Assembly: GCA_937900565.1 (NCBI GenBank)
Contig: CALCFG010000081.1
Location: forward strand, 1-25,733
Direction: 5' to 3'
DNA from: an uncultured Erysipelotrichaceae bacterium
GTDB lineage: Bacteria > Bacillota_I > Bacilli_A > Erysipelotrichales > Erysipelotrichaceae
DNA length: 25,733 nucleotides
This document shows, piece after piece, positions 16,688 through 22,753 of this stretch. The translations under genes and the position numbers were made by a program. A model generated the notes under the pieces. The model saw only the letters and a list, made by a program, of their open reading frames with translations. It did no database searches and was not told where the DNA came from. The first letter of the stretch is position 1, and each line of letters begins with the position of its first letter.

Positions 16688-18122
16688 GATACTCCCTCAT
16701 AAATTTTTGATACCAATAAAAACTATCTTTTTTATAACGTTGATATGAACCATTTCCATAATTGTCAGAATCAACGTAAATTACTCCATAACGTTTTCCC
16801 ATTTCACAACTTCCGGCTGAAACAATATCAATGATTCCCCACATCATGTAAGCAACCACATCCACTCCATCATTTTGTGCCTTTAATATTTCTTGGAAAT
16901 GACGATTTAAATAATCAATGCGGTATTGGTCATGAATTTGATAATCACTTTCCATAACATCTGCATAACCAAATCCATTCTCACTGACAATAACTGGTTT
17001 TTGATAGCGATCATAAATACGATTTAATGTTACCCTTAACCCTACAGGATCAATCTGCCATCCCCATTCATTGGCTTGTAAATACGGATTTTTTGTACTT
17101 ACAACTAGATTACCTGCTGTCTTTTCTTTTTCTTCACAACTTGCTACAGAAGATTGATAGTATGAAAAACTAACAAAATCACACGTATTTTCCTTTAGTA
17201 ACTTTCTATCTTCGTCACTTATTTCAAAATCAATGCCATTGGCATTAAAGAATGCCTGCATATAAGACGGATAATAACCTCGACTTAATACATCCATACA
17301 AAACCAAGTATTGGTATTTTCATCCAATGTTTGTTTTAAATTGTCTTCGGGTTTACAACTGTAAGGATAGTAACAAAAACATGCGACCATTGCCCCAAAC
17401 TTACCTTTAACCATTGAGTGCCCCAATTGAATTGTTTTTGCGGAAGCAACAAATTGATGGTGCAAAGATTTAAACACTAACGATTGATCATATCCTTCAT
17501 TTTCTGGTTTTAATAAAGCTACCCCATTATATGGCGAGAAATAACCTGCATTGATTTCATTAAATGGTAAGTAATAATCAATGCAATCTCCCCAAAGCTC
17601 AAATACCACTTTTGCAAATCTTAAATAGAAATCGATTAACTTCCGATTCGTCCATCCACCATACTTTTTAACTAAATTTAACGGAATTGCATAATGGTTC
17701 ATTGTTAGAAACACTTTAAATCCAGCTTCACGAATCTTGTTAAACACTAAATTATAATAGGCTACTCCATTAATATTTGGTTCTAATTCATCCCCATTAG
17801 GAAACAAACGTGCCCAACTAATGGATAAACGATATATATCCATTCCCAATTCTTTTAAAAGTTCAATATCTTCTTCTAAATGATAATATCCTTTACTGCC
17901 ATCTCGAAAAGGATATCTTCCTTGCGTATCAGTTTCACCCTTTTCGATCATTGAACGGGTTAGTAAACGTGTTGCAGTTGTAGCATTGTTGGTGCGTGGG
18001 ATGTATGGACGAACATCTTGTGTATCAATTCCTTTCCCACCTTCTTGCCAACCACCTTCATATTGACTTGCTGCTGTTGCACCGCCCCACAGAATCTTAC
18101 GTTTTTGAAATAGTAAATCCAC
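16674..18122 (-). CDS. Glycoside hydrolase family 1, 6-phospho-beta-glycosidase
   Basis: 482 residues, a full GH1 barrel. The acid/base Glu189 lies in FNEIN and the nucleophile Glu381 in VSENGFG. SAGSCEMGKRYGVIYVD (435-451), with Lys443 and Tyr445, is the pocket by which this subfamily grips the sugar 6-phosphate, so a PTS-imported phosphodisaccharide is the likely substrate. The usual glycone motif H(F/Y)EMP is HYAIP here (143-147), losing the acidic residue, which hints at a changed sugar preference. The start is GTG behind GGAGG. It is the first gene of the salvage operon. Confidence 0.92.
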   Translation of the reverse strand: MDLLFQKRKILWGGATAASQYEGGWQEGGKGIDTQDVRPYIPRTNNATTATRLLTRSMIEKGETDTQGRYPFRDGSKGYYHLEEDIELLKELGMDIYRLSISWARLFPNGDELEPNINGVAYYNLVFNKIREAGFKVFLTMNHYAIPLNLVKKYGGWTNRKLIDFYLRFAKVVFELWGDCIDYYLPFNEINAGYFSPYNGVALLKPENEGYDQSLVFKSLHHQFVASAKTIQLGHSMVKGKFGAMVACFCYYPYSCKPEDNLKQTLDENTNTWFCMDVLSRGYYPSYMQAFFNANGIDFEISDEDRKLLKENTCDFVSFSYYQSSVASCEEKEKTAGNLVVSTKNPYLQANEWGWQIDPVGLRVTLNRIYDRYQKPVIVSENGFGYADVMESDYQIHDQYRIDYLNRHFQEILKAQNDGVDVVAYMMWGIIDIVSAGSCEMGKRYGVIYVDSDNYGNGSYQRYKKDSFYWYQKFMREYREND

Positions 18123-18134
18123 CTTACACCTCCA

Positions 18135-18167
18135 TCAAAGCGCTTTCTTTATGAATTCACTATATCA
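18135..18167 (-). promoter_or_regulatory. Promoter of the salvage operon with cre-like site
   Basis: The minus strand shows an extended -10, TGATATAGT (18167-18159), with only a weak -35 (TTTCAT) 17 bp upstream. A cre-like AGAAAGCGCTTTGA (18148-18135; 12 of 14 to consensus with the perfect AAAGCGCTTT core) covers the first transcribed bases and would act as a CcpA roadblock. Confidence 0.7.
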
Positions 18168-18168
18168 C

Positions 18169-18232
18169 ATTTCAAAATTTTATGAAATATTATTTTATTA
18201 TTATGAGTAATTATTTGAAATTAAATTTAATT
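18169..18232. promoter_or_regulatory. Inverted repeats, candidate operator before GH1
   Basis: ATTTCA (18169-18174) and TGAAAT (18183-18188) form an inverted repeat overlapping the promoter. Further up, AATTAAATTTAATT (18219-18232) is a perfect palindrome identical to the core upstream of PTS IIB. The arms match those of the IIB site, but the spacing is 8 bp instead of 18, one helical turn less. Confidence 0.5.
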
Positions 18233-18241
18233 CTGTTTCAC

Positions 18242-18428
18242 TAAGGAAGTTACTAGCCATCTACATTTATTACATCAATGTATTAGACATAAAAACCGGT
18301 GATACAGTTAAATATTGCTGTAAATTGTATAATTTAAATGCAGATTACATTCAAAATCAAACCTTTTGATACCTACATCATTATTTATTCTGTTGAAAAA
18401 GAGTAAAACTAATAGATTTTTTTAATTG
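18242..18428. other. Gene-free AT-rich spacer
   Basis: I see no open frame with a start codon and Shine-Dalgarno, no RNA gene and no convincing repeat in this stretch between the GH1 regulatory region and the tRNA terminator. The minus strand has a roughly 37-codon open stretch lacking a start, not enough to call a pseudogene. Confidence 0.6.
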
Positions 18429-18429
18429 A

Positions 18430-18452
18430 AAAAGCACATTTAATGTGCTTTT
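18430..18452 (-). terminator. Terminator after tRNA-Arg
   Basis: AGCACATT (18433-18440) and AATGTGCT (18442-18449) pair with A and T runs outside, giving an intrinsic terminator usable on the minus strand. A second hairpin (GCCTTT/AAAGGC, about 18476-18492) lies between it and the tRNA. Confidence 0.8.
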
Positions 18453-18508
18453 CTTTTAAATATTCTTAGCTAACGCCTTTAACAAAAAGGCTCTCCATTA
18501 GTTTTAAA

Positions 18509-18583
18509 TGGCCTCCCCAGTAGGAATCGAACCTACAACTAGTCCTTAGGAGGGACTTGTTATATCCATTTAACTATAGGGAG
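18509..18583 (-). tRNA. tRNA-Arg, anticodon CCT
   Basis: The 75-nt minus-strand sequence folds as a complete cloverleaf: acceptor CTCCCTA/TGGGGAG, D arm GTTA/TAAC, anticodon arm AGTCC-CTCCTAA-GGACT and T arm GTAGG-TTCGAAT-CCTAC, with discriminator G and an encoded CCA end. The anticodon CCT reads AGG. Confidence 0.97.
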
Positions 18584-18618
18584 AATTGAGTCGATTAATA
18601 TTTAAATTAATCCTGTTA

Positions 18619-18647
18619 ATCATACATTGAATTTAGTAATTTAACAA
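18619..18647 (-). promoter_or_regulatory. Promoter of tRNA-Arg
   Basis: The minus strand shows TTGTTA (18647-18642), a 17-bp spacer and TATGAT (18624-18619); transcription would start about 30 nt before the mature tRNA. Confidence 0.7.
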
Positions 18648-18671
18648 CCAAAGACACGGGATGATTTAAGT

Positions 18672-18677
18672 TATAAT
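18672..18677 (+). promoter_or_regulatory. -10 element of the CARF nuclease gene
   Basis: TATAAT lies 23 nt before the ATG at 18701; no good -35 is visible 16-18 bp upstream. An AAAAGGG at 18687-18693 serves as Shine-Dalgarno. Confidence 0.5.
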
Positions 18678-18700
18678 AGAATTATTAAAAGGGAATATAT

Positions 18701-19837
18701 ATGACAACTTTAATTCGTCTTTACCATAAACAAGCCATAACAAGTGTTATGTCAGCATTGGCTTATCACTATGATCGTATTGTTACATTAAGTTTTATCC
18801 CAATGGATGAAATACGTTTGGACGTATTAGCCCATCATCAATCAATTTTTAATGAGCATCACTATTATCCAGAAATGATTTCTGTTGATTTAACCAAACA
18901 TGAGTTAGATAACGTTTTAAACTCATTTAAAGATGCCGATGTGGATATTACAAGTAATGACCAACACGATAGTATGCGTCTATTATGTCATTGCATGACT
19001 TACAATAATGTTTTTTATTACAGTAATCGCGATAATTGCTTCTATGCAATTGTTGGTAACGTGAACCATTTAAAAGTCGAAAACTTACATATTCGTCATT
19101 CCATAGAGTCAATGGGCGCTTCGGTTAAAAAGAATTCATTGCATTATTCACCCAAAGACTTTCATAGCGAAGAAAGTCGTTGCATTATTAAACAAATATA
19201 TCGAATATTTGCCCCATCGATCGATTCGGGGTCTTATGGGTTAATTGAAGCATTTCCCTATGTACTATCAAAAAGCAATCAAAGAGTGCTTAACTTTTCC
19301 AAAGCAATCACCCCAATCGATAAAAAAGCTTTAAAAATATTTAATGAACTTGAAAATTTAGGAGTATGCACAGTATGCAATAAAAGCAAACTGATTATTG
19401 CCATGAACCCAGATTATACCCATATTTTTAAAGTGATGGGGCAAATATTGGAAATGTATTGTTATATCGTATGCCTAGAATCAAAATTATTTGATGATGT
19501 AAAAATGAGTGTCACCATTGACTATAATGGACATTTTAAGCAAGGCTATTATGACGCAACCAGTGAAATTGATTTGATTGCTATTAAAGATAATCAACCC
19601 ATATATTTATCGTGTAAACTCAATAAAATACATCAAGAAGATATTTATGAAATATACACTAATGCAACCCACTTTGGCGGACCAAGTTCGCACAGTATGG
19701 TCGCAATTAATCGGGACACCAATAAGATAACGGAATATTTATTAAATAAAGCCAGTGAATTGCATGTACATATTATTGAAAAAGAAAAACTTAATCAATT
19801 GGATACTTTACTTGCCTACACTTTAAAAAATGATTAA
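18701..19837 (+). CDS. CARF-domain nuclease, Card1/Can2-like (DUF1887)
   Basis: 378 residues, the usual length of DUF1887 proteins. The N-terminal part (about 1-140; TTLIRLYHKQAITSVMSAL, YDRIVTLSFIP, VFYYSNRDNCFYAIVGN) resembles the CARF sensor that binds cyclic oligoadenylate in type III CRISPR ancillary enzymes. After a linker (about 150-235) comes a PD-(D/E)xK nuclease fold: GQILEMY with Glu251, SEIDLIAI with Asp291, and SCK with Lys306, then a THFGGPSS stretch as in the family. Known relatives (Card1, Can2, the VC1899 structure) cut RNA and/or single-stranded or nicked DNA when activated. No Cas10, CRISPR array or cyclase is in the window, so the activator source is unknown. The end overlaps the convergent VanZ-like gene by 47 bp. 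Confidence 0.85.
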   Translation: MTTLIRLYHKQAITSVMSALAYHYDRIVTLSFIPMDEIRLDVLAHHQSIFNEHHYYPEMISVDLTKHELDNVLNSFKDADVDITSNDQHDSMRLLCHCMTYNNVFYYSNRDNCFYAIVGNVNHLKVENLHIRHSIESMGASVKKNSLHYSPKDFHSEESRCIIKQIYRIFAPSIDSGSYGLIEAFPYVLSKSNQRVLNFSKAITPIDKKALKIFNELENLGVCTVCNKSKLIIAMNPDYTHIFKVMGQILEMYCYIVCLESKLFDDVKMSVTIDYNGHFKQGYYDATSEIDLIAIKDNQPIYLSCKLNKIHQEDIYEIYTNATHFGGPSSHSMVAINRDTNKITEYLLNKASELHVHIIEKEKLNQLDTLLAYTLKND

Positions 19838-20240
19838 TCATGAAATGAATAATCATAAATCCCAGACAAAATCCACTCCAATCAATAAGTACATCTTTAA
19901 ATGAACCTGAACGATCTGCAACAAACAATTGAATAAACTCGTCCAATGGTGCAACTAGTAAAAATAACCATGTGTACTTTATATAGTCATGTGGTTTTTT
20001 TAATGTATGGTAATACGCATAAATAACGCTCGCACATAACGCTAAGTATTCACTAAAGTGAGCTAATTTACGCAATAAATGGTCATAACCATTGGCAATA
20101 ATATCCGCTTGGTTTTTTCCTGAAAATAACATATGAATAAATGAAGAGATATATTCACTAATGGTTCCATTCAATAGCGAATTTCCCCAAATAAAAACTA
20201 ATATGATTATTACAGGAATCCAGTATTTTAATTTTTTCAT
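19791..20240 (-). CDS. VanZ-like membrane protein
   Basis: 149 residues with about four membrane helices. The conserved VanZ-family pattern is present: RKLAHFSEYLALCAS (about 58-72), then DEFIQLFVADRSGSFKDVLID ending in a WSG turn, in two adjacent pieces. VanZ confers low teicoplanin resistance in the vanA cluster, but most chromosomal relatives have no known function. It carries no Shine-Dalgarno; an extended -10 ends 7 nt before the ATG. Its last 15 codons overlap the end of the CARF nuclease gene on the other strand. Confidence 0.85.
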   Translation of the reverse strand: MKKLKYWIPVIIILVFIWGNSLLNGTISEYISSFIHMLFSGKNQADIIANGYDHLLRKLAHFSEYLALCASVIYAYYHTLKKPHDYIKYTWLFLLVAPLDEFIQLFVADRSGSFKDVLIDWSGFCLGFMIIHFMINHFLKCRQVKYPID

Positions 20241-20247
20241 GAGAGTA

Positions 20248-20256
20248 ATTATAGCA
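20248..20256 (-). promoter_or_regulatory. Extended -10 of the VanZ-like gene, leaderless layout
   Basis: The minus strand reads TGCTATAAT (20256-20248) followed by TACTCTC and the ATG. With the normal -10 to start distance, transcription would begin at or next to the A of the ATG. Confidence 0.55.
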
Positions 20257-20263
20257 TTTAGAG

Positions 20264-20269
20264 TAAAAT
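20264..20269 (+). promoter_or_regulatory. -10-like hexamer of yitT, leaderless layout
   Basis: TAAAAT is followed by exactly 7 nt (GTAAGGT) and the yitT ATG. The AAGG is only about 2 nt from the start codon, too close for a normal Shine-Dalgarno. No -35 is visible. Confidence 0.4.
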
Positions 20270-20276
20270 GTAAGGT

Positions 20277-21131
20277 ATGAATAAAAAATATTTAAAAGAC
20301 TTTCTTTATATCTTGGTAGGGAATCTTTGTGTTGCGGTAGCTGTGCAATACTTCATCTTACCATTTGATATACTCACCGGAGGCGTTGCCGGTTTAGCTG
20401 TAGCGATATCACCATTTATCCCAATAATCGATGTTGCTACGTTATCCAATATATTGGTCGTCGGATTGTTTATATTAGGTTATTTTGTTTTGGGTAAGGA
20501 ATTTGCTGTTAAAACAGTTGTTTCATCCATCCTTTATCCAATATTTGTCACCTTATTAGGCTATTTTCCTATCAGCTTAGATATACCGCCATTACTGGCT
20601 TCCATTTATACCGGATTATTAGTTGGGGTAGGCGTTGGTATCGTTATTCGTGTAGGTGCGAGTACAGGTGGTATGGATATTCCTCCTTTAATTTTGAATC
20701 ATTACACAGGGATAGAAACAAGCAAATTTATTTTGTTATGTGACTTTTTAACTGTTGTCGTTGGTTTGATGAATTATCCAATTGAATCCATGTTAACCGG
20801 ATTAATATCCGTGTTTATTTCAGCAATTGTGATCGAACGAATTGAAACCAGTTATGGAGCTTCCCGTAGTTTGCAAATTCAAATTATTTCGGATCATTGG
20901 CAAGAAATTAATCAAGCAATTCAAGATGAAGTTCAACGTGGTGCAACGATAATTGATATTTATGGCGGGTATAAACAAGAACCACGAAAGATGGTTGTAG
21001 TAGTTATAGATCGACGTGAATATAAACAAGTATTGGATATTTTAGAAAAAGTGGATAAAAATGCCTTTGTCATTACTTCAGACACAAATCAAGTCCATGG
21101 TGAAGGATTCAAGCTTTCTTATAAAGACTAA
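20277..21131 (+). CDS. YitT family membrane protein
   Basis: 284 residues. Five or six hydrophobic helices (about 8-205) include the family start (LYILVGNLCVAVAVQYFILP, PFDILTGGVAGLA) and VGASTGGMDIPPLIL. A C-terminal cytosolic DUF2179 domain (about 215-275; VQRGATIIDIYGGY, MVVVVIDRREYKQV) follows. This is the YitT/UPF0750 family, common in Bacillota in several copies and of unknown function. It is divergent from the VanZ-like gene with only 36 bp between them and ends at a clear terminator. Confidence 0.92.
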   Translation: MNKKYLKDFLYILVGNLCVAVAVQYFILPFDILTGGVAGLAVAISPFIPIIDVATLSNILVVGLFILGYFVLGKEFAVKTVVSSILYPIFVTLLGYFPISLDIPPLLASIYTGLLVGVGVGIVIRVGASTGGMDIPPLILNHYTGIETSKFILLCDFLTVVVGLMNYPIESMLTGLISVFISAIVIERIETSYGASRSLQIQIISDHWQEINQAIQDEVQRGATIIDIYGGYKQEPRKMVVVVIDRREYKQVLDILEKVDKNAFVITSDTNQVHGEGFKLSYKD

Positions 21132-21161
21132 ACGCATTCGTTTCAATCGAATGCGTTTTCT
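21130..21161 (+). terminator. Terminator after yitT
   Basis: AAACGCATTCG (21130-21140) and CGAATGCGTTT (21148-21158) form an 11-bp stem with a 7-nt loop, followed by TCTTTATT. It overlaps the yitT stop region and ends just before the convergent DUF951 gene. Confidence 0.88.
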
Positions 21162-21359
21162 TTATTGCTCACTTTTCTTAACCAGTTTTTTACATTTTCG
21201 TTCAAATTCATGGCGCGGCATCATTACAACAGCACCACAACCATCACATTTGATTTTAATATCCGCTCCCATACGAATAACCGTCCAGGTTTTTGCCTGA
21301 TGGCATGGGTGTGGTTTTTTCATTTCCACCACATCATTTAAATCATAATCTTGGATCAT
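21162..21359 (-). CDS. DUF951 family protein
   Basis: 65 residues. LNDVVEMKKPHPC, MGADIKIKCDGCG and MMPRHEFERK are the DUF951 pattern. Cys19, Cys38 and Cys41 with nearby histidines look like a small metal-binding fold. The function is unknown. The ATG follows the folD TAA with no gap and uses an AAAGGA inside folD, so it is the last gene of dtd-folD-DUF951. Confidence 0.92.
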   Translation of the reverse strand: MIQDYDLNDVVEMKKPHPCHQAKTWTVIRMGADIKIKCDGCGAVVMMPRHEFERKCKKLVKKSEQ

Positions 21360-22217
21360 TTATTTATCCTTTCCAATATGTTGACAATATGCTTGATAAG
21401 TATTGTCCAATAACATTGTAATCGTCATCGGACCTACCCCTTTAGGAACCGGTGTAATTAAACTTGCTTTTGGTTGAACCGATGCAAAATCCACATCGCC
21501 TACTAATTTACCATCCACTCGATTGACACCCACATCAATAACCACAGCACCTTTTTTTACATAATCTGCCGTGATAAATTTGGCTTTACCAACAGCAACA
21601 ATAAGTATATCAGCCAGTTGAGTAATTTCTTTTAATTGACTTGTCTTACTATGACACATCGTAACCGTACAATTACTATTAAGCAATAATTGTGCCAATG
21701 GCTTACCAACTAATTGACTCCGCCCAATAACTACAGCATGTTTACCTTCCAAAGTAACATTTCCTTCTTTTAACAATGCCATTACACCTAAAGGCGTGCA
21801 AGGAACAAATCCCTTACAGTTATTGAAAAAATACCCCATATTCAATGGTGTCAATCCATCCACATCTTTGTCTGGCGCAATTAAATTCACCAATTCACTA
21901 CTGTCTAAACCATTGGGCAAAGGAAGTTGCAATAAAATACCATCAACATTACTGTCTTGATTCAATGTTTCAATTAATGTTTTAATTTCATCAAAACTTG
22001 CTGTATCACTTAAAGTATACGTTATTGTATTCACACCTACTTGTGCACATGCTTTTTCTTTTCCTTTAACATAACTCAAAGATGCAGGATCATCTCCGAC
22101 TAAAACTACTGCTAATTGCGGCAAGCGATATCCTTCCGCAATGCTATTTTCAATTTTCATTTTTAAATCTTGCTTTAATTTGACCGCAAGTTCACTTCCA
22201 TAAACAACATTATCCAT
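21360..22217 (-). CDS. folD: Methylenetetrahydrofolate dehydrogenase / cyclohydrolase
   Basis: 285 residues. This bifunctional enzyme interconverts 5,10-methylene-THF and 10-formyl-THF using NADP. SLSYVKGKEKAC holds the catalytic Tyr49/Lys53 pair, QLPLPNGL and PDKDVDGL are present, and the cofactor loop GRSQLVGKPLAQLLL is intact. Its product 10-formyl-THF is the formyl donor for PurN, whose gene starts in the left part of the window, but the two are not in one operon. It begins 2 nt after dtd. Confidence 0.97.
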   Translation of the reverse strand: MDNVVYGSELAVKLKQDLKMKIENSIAEGYRLPQLAVVLVGDDPASLSYVKGKEKACAQVGVNTITYTLSDTASFDEIKTLIETLNQDSNVDGILLQLPLPNGLDSSELVNLIAPDKDVDGLTPLNMGYFFNNCKGFVPCTPLGVMALLKEGNVTLEGKHAVVIGRSQLVGKPLAQLLLNSNCTVTMCHSKTSQLKEITQLADILIVAVGKAKFITADYVKKGAVVIDVGVNRVDGKLVGDVDFASVQPKASLITPVPKGVGPMTITMLLDNTYQAYCQHIGKDK

Positions 22218-22219
22218 AT

Positions 22220-22666
22220 CTATCTATCCTTAGAGTCCAAAATAATGGTTACAGGACCATCATTAATTAATGATACTTTCATATCTGCCTGAAATACACC
22301 GGTTTCAACCGTATTTCCCATATCCCGTAATAACTCATTAAATTTCAAATACAAATCATTGGCATTTTCGGGGCGTGCGGCTTCAATAAAACTCGGCCTA
22401 TTTCCTTTACGAGGGTCACCATACAACGTAAATTGACTAATAGATAAAATCTGACCATTAACCTGATGAATATCCAAGTTCATCTTTCCTTGTTCATCTT
22501 CAAAGATACGTAAACCATTTACTTTTTTTGCACAATAAACAATATCATCAATCGTGTCATCACAATGAACCCCTACCAAAAGTAAATATCCTGACCCAAT
22601 TTGGCCAACAATCGTTTCATCTACACTAACACTCGCGTTTTTAACCCTTTGAATTACTATTTTCAT
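22220..22666 (-). CDS. dtd: D-aminoacyl-tRNA deacylase
   Basis: 148 residues from the start chosen here. Dtd removes D-amino acids wrongly loaded on tRNA. SQFTLYGDPRKGNRPSF and the Gly-cisPro stretch NDGPVT are the two active-site motifs. An in-frame start 12 codons upstream would add a tail not seen in the family, whose proteins begin with MK(I/V)VIQRV as here. The ATG has only a weak AGG upstream but a TTGAAT-N17-TATATT promoter ending 7 nt before it. Confidence 0.95.
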   Translation of the reverse strand: MKIVIQRVKNASVSVDETIVGQIGSGYLLLVGVHCDDTIDDIVYCAKKVNGLRIFEDEQGKMNLDIHQVNGQILSISQFTLYGDPRKGNRPSFIEAARPENANDLYLKFNELLRDMGNTVETGVFQADMKVSLINDGPVTIILDSKDR

Positions 22667-22673
22667 GCCTAAT

Positions 22674-22702
22674 AATATACTTTGAATTGTCAATTTATTC
22701 AA
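22674..22702 (-). promoter_or_regulatory. Promoter of dtd-folD-DUF951, leaderless layout
   Basis: The minus strand has TTGAAT (22702-22697), a 17-bp spacer and TATATT (22679-22674), then 7 nt to the dtd ATG. The transcription start would fall at the start codon. Confidence 0.6.
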
Positions 22703-22737
22703 TGACAGTTATCTAAAAGCTATTTGTTGACGCCTAG

Positions 22738-22746
22738 TGGTAAAAT
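22738..22746 (+). promoter_or_regulatory. Extended -10 of rarA, leaderless layout
   Basis: TGGTAAAAT (22738-22746) is followed by ATTAAGT and the rarA ATG at 22754. There is no -35 match at normal spacing and no Shine-Dalgarno. Confidence 0.5.
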
Positions 22747-22753
22747 ATTAAGT

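Noticed and set aside
18242..18508. Integration remnant or attachment site at the 3' end of tRNA-Arg
   Set aside because: tRNA-Arg(CCT) is a common integration target, but I found no repeat of its 3' end and no integrase or phage gene in the window.
22667..22702. Longer dtd start 12 codons upstream
   Set aside because: The added residues are absent from the Dtd family and overlap the TTGAAT-N17-TATATT promoter.
22724..22753. Longer rarA start (TTG)
   Set aside because: The ten extra codons cover the extended -10 element and family members start close to the inner ATG.
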